NCBI GenBank assembly: GCA_964057225.1 | Contig: OZ059898.1 | Coordinates: forward strand, 2,480,001 to 2,544,000 | Direction: 5' to 3' | Origin: Auanema rhodensis | Lineage: Eukaryota > Nematoda > Chromadorea > Rhabditida > Rhabditidae | Length of the DNA stretch: 64,000 nucleotides | Shown here: positions 51,249 to 64,000 of the stretch, one piece after another | Layout of the letters: every line of letters starts with the position of its first letter | Position numbering within the stretch: the first letter of the stretch is position 1 | The notes under the pieces: model-generated | Seen by the model: the letters and a program-made list of their open reading frames with translations, nothing else | Database searches by the model: none | Told to the model about the DNA's origin: nothing | Made by a program: the position numbers and the translations under genes

Positions 51249-54056
51249 AAACATCTACTTTTTGCTAAATTATTTTGAAATTTTTCGAAAAAATTTTTGT
51301 CAAAATGTTTTTGGAAGCAATGTTGAGTGTACATGGAAACTCAACATACACTAATGCATCATTTTTCAAACGATCATAACTAATTTTTGTATCAAGCGTT
51401 TCTTAATGTAGTAAAGTGCATTCGATCCGGATTTTTAAGATGCGTCGATCTGTGTTATCAGATTTGCGCTAGCTTAAAAATGCACCGAGATATCAACTGA
51501 TATAAGTTCACACTTATATCCTCGATTTTCACCCTGAAGAAATAATTTCTTCGTTGAATAACATTGTCCATCGTCTTTGCCTTGAAAAAAGGAATCTAAA
51601 AACATCTACTTTTTGCTAAATTATTTTGAAATTTTTCGAAAAAATTTTTGTCAAAATGTTTTTGGAAGCAATGTTGAGTGTACATGGAAACTCAACATAC
51701 ACTAATGCATCATTTTTCAAACGATCATAACTAATTTTTGTATTGAGCGTTTCTCAATGTAGTATAGTGCATTCGATGCGGATTTTTAAGCTGCGTCGAT
51801 CTGTGTTATCAGATTTGCGCTAGCTTAAAAATGCACCGAGATATCAACTGATATAAGTTCACACTTATATCCTCGATTTTCACCCTGAAGAATTAATTTT
51901 TTCGTTGAATAACATTGTCCATCGTCTTTGCCTTGAAAAATGGAATCTTAAAACATCTACTTTTTGCTAAATTATTTTGAAATTTTTCGAAAAAATTTTT
52001 GTCAAAATGTTTTTGGAAGCAATGTTGAGTGTACATGGAAACTCAACATACACTAATGCATCATTTTTCAAACGATCATAACTAATTTTTGTATCAAGTG
52101 TTTCTCAATGTAATATAGTGCATTCAATGCGGATTTTTAAGCTGCGTCGATCTGTGTTATCAGATTTGCGCTAGCTTAAAAATGCACCGAGATATCAACT
52201 GATATAAGTTCACACTTATATCCTCGATTTTCACCCTGAAGAAATAATTTCTTCGTTGAATAACATTGTCCATCGTCTTTGCCTTGAAAAAAGGAATCTA
52301 AAAACATCTACTTTTTGCTAAATTATTTTGAAATTTTTCGAAAAAATTTTTGTCAAAATGTTTTTGGAAGCAATGTTGAGTGTACATGGAAACTCAACAT
52401 ACACTAATGCATCATTTTTCAAACGATCATAACTAATTTTTGTATTAAGCGTTTCTCAATGTAGTATAGTGCATTCGATCCGGATTTTTAAGATGCGTCG
52501 ATCTGTGTTATCAGATTTGCGCTAGCTTAAAAATGCACCGAGATATCAACTGATATAAGTTCACACTTATATCCTCGATTTTCACCCTGAAGAATTAATT
52601 TTTTCGTTGAATAACATTGTCCATCGTCTTTGCCTTGAAAAATGGAATCTTAAAACATCTACTTTTTGCTAAATTATTTTGAAATTTTTCGAAAAAATTT
52701 TTGTCAAAATGTTTTTGGAAGCAATGTTGAGTGTACATGGAAACTCAACATACACTAATGCATCATTTTTCAAACGATCATAACTAATTTTTGTATCAAG
52801 TTTTTCTCAATGTAATATAGTGCATTCGATGCGGATTTTTAAGCTGCGTCGATCTGTGTTATCAGATTTGCGCTAGCTTAAAAATGCACCGAGATATCAA
52901 CTGATATAAGTTCACACTTATATCCTCGATTTTCACCCTGAAGAAATAATTTTTTTGTTGAATAACATTGTCCATCGTCTTTGCCTTGAAAAATGGAATC
53001 TAAAAACATCTACTTTTTGCTAAATTATTCTGAAATTTTTCGAAAAAATTTTTGTCAAAATGTTTTTGGAAGCAATGTTGAGTGTACATGGAAACTCAAC
53101 ATACACTAATGCATCATTTTTCAAACGATCATAACTAATTTTTGTATCAAGCGTTTCTTAATGTAGTAAAGTGCATTCGATCCGGATTTTTAAGATGCGT
53201 CGATCTGTGTTATCAGATTTGCGCTAGCTTAAAAATGCACCGAGATATCAACTGATATAAGTTCACACTTATATCCTCGATTTTCACCCTGAAGAAATAA
53301 TTTCTTCGTTGAATAACATTGTCCATCGTCTTTGCCTTGAAAAAAGGAATCTAAAAACATCTACTTTTTGCTAAATTATTTTGAAATTTTTCGAAAAAAT
53401 TTTTGTCAAAATGTTTTTGGAAGCAATGTTGAGTGTACATGGAAACTCAACATACACTAATGCATCATTTTTCAAACGATCATAACTAATTTTTGTATTA
53501 AGCGTTTCTCAATGTAGTATAGTGCATTCGATGCGGATTTTTAAGCTGCGTCGATCTGTGTTATCAGATTTGCGCTAGCTAAAAAATGCACCGAGATATC
53601 AACTGATATAAGTTCACACTTATATCCTCGATTTTCACCCTGAAGAATTAATTTTTTCGTTGAATAACATTGTCCATCGTCTTTGCCTTGAAAAATGGAA
53701 TCTTAAAACATCTACTTTTTGCTAAATTATTTTGAAATTTTTCGAAAAAATTTTTGTCAAAATGTTTTTGGAAGCAATGTTGAGTGTACATGGAAACTCA
53801 ACATACACTAATGCATCATTTTTCAAACGATCATAACTAATTTTTGTATTAAGCGTTTCTCAATGTAGTATAGTGCATTCGATCCGGATTTTTAAGATGC
53901 GTCGATCTGTGTTATCAGATTTGCGCTAGCTTAAAAATGCACCGAGATATCAACTGATATAAGTTCACACTTATATCCTCGATTTTCACCCTGAAGAATT
54001 AATTTTTTCGTTGAATAACATTGTCCATCGTCTTTGCCTTGAAAAATGGAATCTTA
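51249..54056. repeat. Eight-monomer unit, diverged copy 2 (M-B-N-D-C-M-B-D)
   Basis: The first five monomers follow copy 1, and the last three (53004, 53355, 53706) differ. Private changes mark several monomers: 'tattgagcg' near 51743, 'aagtttttc' near 52801, 'attattctg' near 53030 and 'gctagctaaaa' near 53581. More private changes per monomer here than in domain III suggest less recent homogenisation. Confidence 0.55.
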
Positions 54057-57000
54057 AAACATCTACTTTTTGCTAAATTATTTTGAAATTTTTCGAAAAA
54101 TTTTTTGTCAAAATGTTTTTGGAAGCAATGTTGAGTGTACATGGAAACTCAACATACACTAATGCATCATTTTTCAAACGATCATAACTAATTTTTGTAT
54201 CAAGTGTTTCTCAATGTAATATAGTGCATTCAATGCGGATTTTTAAGCTGCGTCGATCTGTGTTATCAGATTTGCGCTAGCTTAAAAATGCACCGAGATA
54301 TCAACTGATATAAGTTCACACTTATATCCTCGATTTTCACCCTGAAGAAATAATTTCTTCGTTGAATAACATTGTCCATCGTCTTTGCCTTGAAAAAAGG
54401 AATCTAAAAACATCTACTTTTTGCTAAATTATTTTGAAATTTTTCGAAAAAATTTTTGTCAAAATGTTTTTGGAAGCAATGTTGAGTGTACATGGAAACT
54501 CAATATACACTAATGCATCATTTTTCAAACGATCATAACTAATTTTTGTATTAAGCGTTTCTCAATGTAGTATAGTGCATTCGATGCGGATTTTTAAGCT
54601 GCGTCGATCTGTGTTATCAGATTTGCGCTAGCTTAAAAATGCACCGAGATATCAACTGATATAAGTTCACACTTATATCCTCGATTTTCACCCTGAAGAA
54701 TTAATTTTTTCGTTGAATAACATTGTCCATCGTCTTTGCCTTGAAAAATGGAATCTTAAAACATCTACTTTTTGCTAAATTATTTTGAAATTTTTCGAAA
54801 AAATTTTTGTCAAAATGTTTTTGGAAGCAATGTTGAGTGTACATGGAAACTCAACATACACTAATGCATCATTTTTCAAACGATCATAACTAATTTTTGT
54901 ATCAAGTGTTTCTCAATGTAATATAGTGCATTCAATGCGGATTTTTAAGCTGCGTCGATCTGTGTTATCAGATTTGCGCTAGCTTAAAAATGCACCGAGA
55001 TATCAACTGATATAAGTTCACACTTATATCCTCGATTTTCACCCTGAAAAATTAATTTTTTCGTTGAATAACATTGTCCATCGTCTTTGCCTTGAAAAAT
55101 GGAATCTAAAAACATCTACTTTTTGCTAAATTATTTTGAAATTTTTCGAAAAAATTTTTGTCAAAATGTTTTTGGAAGCAATGTTGAGTGTACATGGAAA
55201 CTCAACATACACTAATGCATCATTTTTCAAACGATCATAACTAATTTTTGTATCAAGCGTTTCTTAATGTAGTATAGTGCATTCGATCCGGATTTTTAAG
55301 ATGCGTCGATCTGTGTTATCAGATTTGCGCTAGCTTAAAAATGCACCGAGATATCAACTGATATAAGTTCACACTTATATCCTCGATTTTCACCCTGAAG
55401 AAATAATTTTTTCGTTGAATAACATTGTCCATCGTCTTTGCCTTGAAAAAAGGAATCTAAAAACATCTACTTTTTGCTAAATTATTTTGAAATTTTTCGA
55501 AAAAACTTTTGTCAAAATGTTTTTGGAAGCAATGTTGAGTGTACATGGAAACTCAACATACACTAATGCATCATTTTTCAAACGATCATAACTAATTTTT
55601 GTATTAAGCGTTTCTCAATGTAGTATAGTGCATTCGATGCGGATTTTTAAGCTGCGTCGATCTGTGTTATCAGATTTGCGCTAGCTTAAAAATGCACCGA
55701 GATATCAACTGATATAAGTTCACACTTATATCCTCGATTTTCACCCTGAAGAATTAATTTTTTCGTTGAATAACATTGTCCATCGTCTTTGCCTTGAAAA
55801 ATGGAATCTTAAAACATCTACTTTTTGCTAAATTATATTGAAATTTTTCGAAAAAATTTTTGTCAAAATGTTTTTGGAAGCAATGTTGAGTGTACATGGA
55901 AACTCAACATACACTAATGCATCATTTTTCAAACGATCATAACTAATTTTTGTATCAAGTGTTTCTCAATGTAATATAGTGCATTCAATGCGGATTTTTA
56001 AGCTGCGTCGATCTGTGTTATCAGATTTGCGCTAGCTTAAAAATGCACCGAGATATCAACTGATATAAGTTCACACTTATATCCTCGATTTTCACCCTGA
56101 AAAATTAATTTTTTCGTTGAATAACATTGTCCATCGTCTTTGCCTTGAAAAATGGAATCTAAAAACATCTACTTTTTGCTAAATTATTTTGAAATTTTTC
56201 GAAAAAATTTTTGTCAAAATGTTTTTGGAAGCAATGTTGAGTGTACATGGAAACTCAACATACACTAATGCATCATTTTTCAAACGATCATAACTAATTT
56301 TTGTATCAAGCGTTTCTTAATGTAGTATAGTGCATTCGATCCGGATTTTTAAGATGCGTCGATCTGTGTTATCAGATTTGCGCTAGCTTAAAAATGCACC
56401 GAGATATCAACTGATATAAGTTCACACTTATATCCTCGATTTTCACCCTGAAGAAATAATTTTTTCGTTGAATAACATTGTCCATCGTCTTTGCCTTGAA
56501 AAAAGGAATCTAAAAACATCTACTTTTTGCTAAATTATTTTGAAATTTTTCGAAAAAATTTTTGTCAAAATGTTTTTGGAAGCAATGTTGAGTGTACATG
56601 GAAACTCAACATACACTAATGCATCATTTTTCAAACGATCATAACTAATTTTTGTATCAAGCGTTTCTTAATGTAGTATAGTGCATTCGATCCGGATTTT
56701 TAAGATGCGTCGATCTGTGTTATCAGATTTGCGCTAGCTTAAAAATGCACCGAGATATCAACTGATATAAGTTCACACTTATATCCTCGATTTTCACCCT
56801 GAAGAATTAATTTTTTCGTTGAATAACATTGTCTATCGTCTTTGCCTTAAAAAATGGAATCTAAAAACATCTACTTTTAGCTAAATTATTTTGAAATTTT
56901 TCGAAAAAATTTTTGTCAAAATGTTTTTGGAAGCAATGTTGAGTGTACATGGAAACTCAACATACACTAATGCATCATTTTTCAAACGATCATAACTAAT

Positions 57001-58619
57001 TTTTGTATTAAGCGTTTCTCAATGTAGTATAGTGCATTCGATGCATATTTTTAAGCTGCGTCGATCTGTGTTATCAGATTCGCGCTAGCTTAAAAATGCA
57101 CCGAGATATCAACTGATATAAGTTCACACTTATATCCTCGATTTTCACCCTGAAGAATTAATTTTTTCGTTGAATAACATTGTCTATCGTCTTTGCCTTG
57201 AGAAATGGAATCTAAAAACATCTACTTTCTGCTAAATTATTTTGAAATTTTCCGAAAAAATTTTTGTCAAAATGTTTTTGGAAGCAATGTTGAGTGTACA
57301 TGGAAACTCAACATACACTAATGCATCATTTTTCAAACGATCATAACTAATTTTTGTATCAAGCGTTTTTCAATGTAGTATAGTGCATTCGATGCGGATT
57401 TTTAAGCTGCGTCGAGCTGTGTTATCAGATTTGCGCTAGCTTAAAAATGCACCGAGATATCAACTGATATAAGTTCACACTTATATCCTCGATTTTCACC
57501 CTGAAGAATTAATTTTTTCGTTGAATAACATTGTCTATCGTCTTTGCCTTAAAAAATGGAATCTAAAAACATCTACTTTTAGCTAAATTATTTTGAAATT
57601 TTTCGAAAAAATTTTTGTCAAAATGTTTTTGGAAGCAATGTTGAGTGTACATGGAAACTCAACATACACTAATGCATCATTTTTCAAACGATCATAACTA
57701 ATTTTTGTATTAAGCGTTTCTCAATGTGGTATAGTGCATTCGATGCGGATTTTTAAGCTGCGTCGATCTGTGTTATCAGATTTGCGCTAGCTTGAAAATG
57801 CACCGAGATATCAACTGATATAAGTTCACACTTATATCCTCGATTTTCACCCTGAAGAAATAATTTTTTCGTTGAATAACATTGTCAATCGTCTTTGCCT
57901 TGAAAAATGGAATCTAAAAACATCTACTTTTTGCTAAATTATTTTGAAATTTTTCGAAAAAATTTTTGTCAAAATGTTTTTGGAAGCAATGTTGAGTGTA
58001 CATGGAAACTCAACATACACTAATACATCATTTTTCAAACGATCATAACTAATTTTTGTATCAAGCGTTTCTTAATGTAGTATAGTGCATTCGATGCGGA
58101 TTTTTAAGCTGCGTCGATCTGTGTTATCAGATTTGCGCTAGCTTGAAAATGCACCGAGATATCAACTGATATAAGTTCACACTTATATCCTCAATTTTCA
58201 CCCTGAAGAATTAATTTTTTCGTTGAATAACATTGTCCATCGTCTTTGCCTTGAAAAATGGAATCTTAAAACATCTACTTTTTGCTAAATTATTTTGAAA
58301 TTTTTCGAAAAAATTTTTGTCAAAATGTTTTTGGAAGCAATGTTGAGTGTACATGGAAACTCAACATACACTAATGCATCATTTTTCAAACGATCATAAC
58401 TAATTTTTGTATCAAGTGTTTCTCAATGTAATATAGTGCATTCGATGCGGATTTTTAAGCTGCGTCGATCTGTGTTATCAGATTTGCGCTAGCTTAAAAA
58501 TGCACCGAGATATCAACTGATATAAGTTCACACTTATATCCTCGATTTTCACCCTGAAAAATTAATTTTTTCGTTGAATAACATTGTCCATCGTCTTTGC
58601 GTTGAAAAATGGAATCTAA
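54057..58619. repeat. Thirteen-monomer block, copy 1
   Basis: This block recurs at 59322-63533. Marks are 'ctcaatatac' (54504), 'aaaaaactttt' (55506), 'attatattg' (55837), 'cttttagct' (56879), 37C plus 'ctttctgct' at 57216, 'tgtggtatag' (57728) and 'cctcaattttc' near 58191. The monomers after about 56.8 kb carry the most private changes in the window ('gatgcatattt', 'ttcgcgc', 'gcttgaaaat', 'gtcaatcg'). Confidence 0.8.
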
Positions 58620-59321
58620 AAACATCTACTTTTTGCTAAATTATTTTGAAATTTTTCGAAAAAATTTTTGTCAAAATGTTTTTGGAAGCAATGTTGAGTG
58701 TACATGGAAACTCAACATACACTAATGCATCATTTTTCAAACGATCATAACTAATTTTTGTATCAAGCGTTTCTCAATGTAGTATAGTGCATTCGATCCG
58801 GATTTTTAAGATGCGTCGATCTGTGTTATCAGATTTGCGCTAGCTTAAAAATGCACCGAGATATCAACTGATATAAGTTCACACTTATATCCTCGATTTT
58901 CACCCTGAAAAATTAATTTTTTCGTTGAATAACATTGTCCATCGTCTTTGCGTTGAAAAATGGAATCTAAAAACATCTACTTTTTGCTAAATTATTTTGA
59001 AATTTTTCGAAAAAATTTTTGTCAAAATGTTTTTGGAAGCAATGTTGAGTGTACATGGAAACTCAACATACACTAATGCATCATTTTTCAAACGATCATA
59101 ACTAATTTTTGTATCAAGCGTTTCTCAATGTAGTATAGTGCATTCGATCCGGATTTTAAAGATGCGTCGATCTGTGTTATCAGATTTGCGCTAGCTTAAA
59201 AATGCACCGAGATATCAACTGATATAAGTTCACACTTATATCCTCGATTTTCACCCTGAAGAAATAATTTTTTCGTTGAATAACATTGTCAATCGTCTTT
59301 GCCTTGAAAAAAGGAATCTAA
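58620..59321. repeat. Two monomers (179C, 192A with 156C) between duplicate blocks
   Basis: The monomers at 58620 and 58971 share 'tctcaatg', 'gatccgg' and 'agatgcg', a combination of class D and G features with 145C. The preceding monomer and the first of these both end in 'tttgcgttgaaaaatgg', a change seen nowhere else. The second carries 'ttttaaagatg' and 'gtcaatcg'. They have no partner after the second block. Confidence 0.65.
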
Positions 59322-62300
59322 AAACATCTACTTTTTGCTAAATTATTTTGAAATTTTTCGAAAAAATTTTTGTCAAAATGTTTTTGGAAGCAATGTTGAG
59401 TGTACATGGAAACTCAACATACACTAATGCATCATTTTTCAAACGATCATAACTAATTTTTGTATCAAGTGTTTCTCAATGTAATATAGTGCATTCAATG
59501 CGGATTTTTAAGCTGCGTCGATCTGTGTTATCAGATTTGCGCTAGCTTAAAAATGCACCGAGATATCAACTGATATAAGTTCACACTTATATCCTCGATT
59601 TTCACCCTGAAGAAATAATTTCTTCGTTGAATAACATTGTCCATCGTCTTTGCCTTGAAAAAAGGAATCTAAAAACATCTACTTTTTGCTAAATTATTTT
59701 GAAATTTTTCGAAAAAATTTTTGTCAAAATGTTTTTGGAAGCAATGTTGAGTGTACATGGAAACTCAATATACACTAATGCATCATTTTTCAAACGATCA
59801 TAACTAATTTTTGTATTAAGCGTTTCTCAATGTAGTATAGTGCATTCGATGCGGATTTTCAAGCTGCGTCGATCTGTGTTATCAGATTTGCGCTAGCTTA
59901 AAAATGCACCGAGATATCAACTGATATAAGTTCACACTTATATCCTCGATTTTCACCCTGAAGAATTAATTTTTTCGTTGAATAACATTGTCCATCGTCT
60001 TTGCCTTGAAAAATGGAATCTTAAAACATCTACTTTTTGCTAAATTATTTTGAAATTTTTCGAAAAAATTTTTGTCAAAATGTTTTTGGAAGCAATGTTG
60101 AGTGTACATGGAAACTCAACATACACTAATGCATCATTTTTCAAACGATCATAACTAATTTTTGTATCAAGTGTTTCTCAATGTAATATAGTGCATTCAA
60201 TGCGGATTTTTAAGCTGCGTCGATCTGTGTTATCAGATTTGCGCTAGCTTAAAAATGCACCGAGATATCAACTGATATAAGTTCACACTTATATCCTCGA
60301 TTTTCACCCTGAAAAATTAATTTTTTCGTTGAATAACATTGTCCATCGTCTTTGCCTTGAAAAATGGAATCTAAAAACATCTACTTTTTGCTAAATTATT
60401 TTGAAATTTTTCGAAAAAATTTTTGTCAAAATGTTTTTGGAAGCAATGTTGAGTGTACATGGAAACTCAACATACACTAATGCATCATTTTTCAAACGAT
60501 CATAACTAATTTTTGTATCAAGCGTTTCTTAATGTAGTATAGTGCATTCGATCCGGATTTTTAAGATGCGTCGATCTGTGTTATCAGATTTGCGCTAGCT
60601 TAAAAATGCACCGAGATATCAACTGATATAAGTTCACACTTATATCCTCGATTTTCACCCTGAAGAAATAATTTTTTCGTTGAATAACATTGTCCATCGT
60701 CTTTGCCTTGAAAAAAGGAATCTAAAAACATCTACTTTTTGCTAAATTATTTTGAAATTTTTCGAAAAAACTTTTGTCAAAATGTTTTTGGAAGCAATGT
60801 TGAGTGTACATGGAAACTCAACATACACTAATGCATCATTTTTCAAACGATCATAACTAATTTTTGTATTAAGCGTTTCTCAATGTAGTATAGTGCATTC
60901 GATGCGGATTTTTAAGCTGCGTCGATCTGTGTTATCAGATTTGCGCTAGCTTAAAAATGCACCGAGATATCAACTGATATAAGTTCACACTTATATCCTC
61001 GATTTTCACCCTGAAGAATTAATTTTTTCGTTGAATAACATTGTCCATCGTCTTTGCCTTGAAAAATGGAATCTTAAAACATCTACTTTTTGCTAAATTA
61101 TATTGAAATTTTTCGAAAAAATTTTTGTCAAAATGTTTTTGGAAGCAATGTTGAGTGTACATGGAAACTCAACATACACTAATGCATCATTTTTCAAACG
61201 ATCATAACTAATTTTTGTATCAAGCGTTTCTTAATGTAGTATAGTGCATTCGATCCGGATTTTTAAGATGCGTCGATCTGTGTTATCAGATTTGCGCTAG
61301 CTTAAAAATGCACCGAGATATCAACTGATATAAGTTCACACTTATATCCTCGATTTTCACCCTGAAAAATTAATTTTTTCGTTGAATAACATTGTCCATC
61401 GTCTTTGCCTTGAAAAATGGAATCTAAAAACATCTACTTTTTGCTAAATTATTTTGAAATTTTTCGAAAAAATTTTTGTCAAAATGTTTTTGGAAGCAAT
61501 GTTGAGTGTACATGGAAACTCAACATACACTAATGCATCATTTTTCAAACGATCATAACTAATTTTTGTATCAAGCGTTTCTTAATGTAGTATAGTGCAT
61601 TCGATCCGGATTTTTAAGATGCGTCGATCTGTGTTATCAGATTTGCGCTAGCTTAAAAATGCACCGAGATATCAACTGATATAAGTTCACACTTATATCC
61701 TCGATTTTCACCCTGAAGAAATAATTTTTTCGTTGAATTACATTGTCCATCGTCTTTGCCTTAAAAAATGGAATCTAAAAACATCTACTTTTAGCTAAAT
61801 TATTTTGAAATTTTTCGAAAAAATTTTTGTCAAAATGTTTTTGGAAGCAATGTTGAGTGTACATGGAAACTCAACATACACTAATGCATCATTTTTCAAA
61901 CGATCATAACTAATTTTTGTATCAAGTGTTTCTCAATGTAATATAGTGCATTCGATGCGGATTTTTAAGCTGCGTCGATCTGTGTTATCAGATTCGCGCT
62001 AGCTTAAAAATGCACCGAGATATCAACTGATATAAGTTCACACTTATATCCTCGATTTTCACCCTGAAGAATTAATTTTTTCGTTGAATAACATTGTCTA
62101 TCGTCTTTGCCTTGAGAAATGGAATCTAAAAACATCTACTTTCTGCTAAATTATTTTGAAATTTTCCGAAAAAATTTTTGTCAAAATGTTTTTGGAAGCA
62201 ATGTTGAGTGTACATGGAAACTCAACATACACTAATGCATCATTTTTCAAACGATCATAACTAATTTTTGTATCAAGCGTTTTTCAATGTAGTATAGTGC

Positions 62301-63533
62301 ATTCGATGCGGATTTTTAAGCTGCGTCGAGCTGTGTTATCAGATTTGCGCTAGCTTAAAAATGCACCGAGATATCAACTGATATAAGTTCACACTTATAT
62401 CCTCGATTTTCACCCTGAAGAATTAATTTTTTCGTTGAATAACATTGTCTATCGTCTTTGCCTTAAAAAATGGAATCTAAAAACATCTACTTTTAGCTAA
62501 ATTATTTTGAAATTTTTCGAAAAAATTTTTGTCAAAATGTTTTTGGAAGCAATGTTGAGTGTACATGGAAACTCAACATACACTAATGCATCATTTTTCA
62601 AACGATCATAACTAATTTTTGTATTAAGCGTTTCTCAATGTGGTATAGTGCATTCGATGCGGATTTTTAAGCTGCGTCGATCTGTGTTATCAGATTTGCG
62701 CTAGCTTGAAAATGCACCGAGATATCAACTGATATAAGTTCACACTTATATCCTCGATTTTCACCCTGAAGAAATAATTTTTTCGTTGAATAACATTGTC
62801 AATCGTCTTTGCCTTGAAAAAAGGAATCTAAAAACATCTACTTTTTGCTAAATTATTTTGAAATTTTTCGAAAAAATTTTTGTCAAAATGTTTTTGGAAG
62901 CAATGTTGAGTGTACATGGAAACTCAACATACACTAATGCATCATTTTTCAAACGATCATAACTAATTTTTGTATTAAGCGTTTCTCAATGTAGTATAGT
63001 GCATTCGATGCGGATTTTTAAGCTGCGTCGATCTGTGTTATCAGATTTGCGCTAGCTTGAAAATGCACCGAGATATCAACTGATATAAGTTCACACTTAT
63101 ATCCTCAATTTTCACCCTGAAGAATTAATTTTTTCGTTGAATAACATTGTCCATCGTCTTTGCCTTGAAAAATGGAATCTTAAAACATCTACTTTTTGCT
63201 AAATTATTTTGAAATTTTTCGAAAAAATTTTTGTCAAAATGTTTTTGGAAGCAATGTTGAGTGTACATGGAAACTCAACATACACTAATGCATCATTTTT
63301 CAAACGATCATAACTAATTTTTGTATCAAGTGTTTCTCAATGTAATATAGTGCATTCGATGCGGATTTTTAAGCTGCGTCGATCTGTGTTATCAGATTTG
63401 CGCTAGCTTGAAAATGCACCGAGATATCAACTGATATAAGTTCACACTTATATGCTCGATTTTCACCCTGAAGAAATAATTTTTTCGTTGAATAACATTG
63501 TCAATCGTCTTTGCCTTGAAAAAAGGAATCTAA
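59322..63533. repeat. Twelve-monomer block, copy 2, one monomer shorter
   Basis: Marks recur 5265 bp (15 monomers) after copy 1 at 59769, 60771 and 61102. From 61793 on the offset is 4914 bp (14 monomers), with 62642 matching 57728. One monomer was therefore lost between 61102 and 61793, where a single G3 monomer (61428) replaces two in copy 1 (56163, 56514). Some monomers differ in their 5' half while sharing 3' marks (56865/61779, 57918/62832), as expected from conversion patches. Confidence 0.8.
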
Positions 63534-64000
63534 AAACATCTACTTTTTGCTAAATTATTTTGAAATTTTTCGAAAAAATTTTTGTCAAAATGTTTTTGGA
63601 AGCAATGTTGAGTGTACATGGAAACTCAACATACACTAATGCATCATTTTTCAAACGATCATAACTAATTTTTGTATTAAGCGTTTCTCAATGTAGTATA
63701 GTGCATTCGATGCGGATTTTTAAGCTGCGTCGATCTGTGTTATCAGATTTGCGCTAGCTTAAAAATGCACCGAGATATCAACTGATATAAGTTCACACTT
63801 ATATCCTCGATTTTCACCCTGAAGAATTAATTTTTTCGTTGAATAACATTGTCCATCGTCTTTGCCTTGAAAAATGGAATCTTAAAACATCTACTTTTTG
63901 CTAAATTATTTTGAAATTTTTCGAAAAAATTTTTGTCAAAATGTTTTTGGAAGCAATGTTGAGTGTACATGGAAACTCAACATACACTAATGCATCATTT
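63534..64000. repeat. Last complete monomer (class B) and 116-bp partial monomer
   Basis: The monomer at 63534 is class B with 'gaattaat' and 'atcttaaaac'. The partial monomer 63885-64000 covers phases 1-116 and matches core 1 exactly. The array clearly continues past the window. Confidence 0.9.

Larger units (their letters stand above)
1..64000. repeat. Satellite DNA array, 351-bp monomer, about 182.3 copies
   Basis: The same 351-bp unit repeats in one orientation from first to last base. Monomer starts marked by 'aaacatctac' fall at 1, 352, 703 and so on, and the last falls at 63885, which is 182 x 351 + 3. The extra two bases come from one 353-bp monomer at 43174. Base composition is about 31% GC. 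No gene, transposon, inversion or unique flank interrupts it, and the longest open frame is 75 codons. Monomers differ by small sets of recurrent substitutions that define classes (key in the summary) and higher-order repeats. Such arrays are typical of centromeric or pericentromeric heterochromatin in eukaryotes; that location here is inference. Confidence 0.98.

Noticed and set aside
1-64000. CRISPR array
   Set aside because: Direct repeats are 351 bp and contiguous, with no unique spacers and no cas genes. The whole unit repeats, unlike a short repeat with variable spacers.
1-64000. Gene family or repeat-protein coding region with a 351-bp (117-codon) unit
   Set aside because: 351 is divisible by three, so a frame could run through the array. 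However, all six frames carry stops in every monomer and no frame exceeds 75 codons.

Overview
The whole 64 kb window is one head-to-tail satellite DNA array. The monomer is 351 bp and about 31% GC (counted by hand on the first monomer). With the monomer start set arbitrarily at base 1, there are 182 complete monomers and a 116-bp partial one. Of the complete monomers, 181 are exactly 351 bp and one (43174-43526) is 353 bp. There are no unique flanks, inversions, transposon insertions, RNA genes or credible coding genes, and no open frame exceeds 75 codons. The array enters and leaves the window without an edge.

Such an array points to a eukaryote, most likely centromeric or pericentromeric heterochromatin read by a long-read assembly. 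The long AT-rich monomer, the A-tracts and motifs such as 'cataact' and 'cgagatat' remind me of insect satellites. That is recall, not proof, and I cannot name the species.

Class letters used below, with diagnostic monomer phases in brackets: A (124A, 145T, 188A); B (124G, 145T, 179G); C (145C, 149T, 163A, 179G); D (145T, 179C, 192A); E (164C, 188C); F (154T, 201G); G (156T, 179C, 192A), split into G1 (37C, 217A), G2 (129C, 217A) and G3 (217T); H (179C, 192C, 199A); I (156T, 179C, 192C); J (G with 'gagaaatgg' near 340); L (F/J mosaic); M (G with 166A and usually 301C); N (C with 176A).

Layout. (I) 1-5616: a six-monomer higher-order repeat A-B-C-A-D-E, with one inserted monomer in its second copy. 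(II) 5617-8424: a mixed transition. (III) 8425-32292: a block of 34 monomers (11,934 bp) present twice in direct tandem and nearly identical, with smaller C-G1-G2n expansions inside. (IV) 32293-41418: F/G3/J monomers ending in a second six-monomer repeat F-J-L-J-F-G. (V) 41419-54056: M/B/N/D/C monomers with dimer-like and eight-monomer order. (VI) 54057-64000: a block of about 13 monomers duplicated with an offset of 15 and then 14 monomers.

Within each monomer, two stretches (phases about 51-123 and 202-263) are almost invariant, while variation clusters at phases 124-201 and 264-350. Each monomer also carries four inverted repeats, the largest being a 51-bp imperfect hairpin. Unequal exchange and gene conversion explain the nested repeats. 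The invariant cores and hairpins are the best candidates for function, for example chromatin or centromere protein binding. All class assignments were made by eye.
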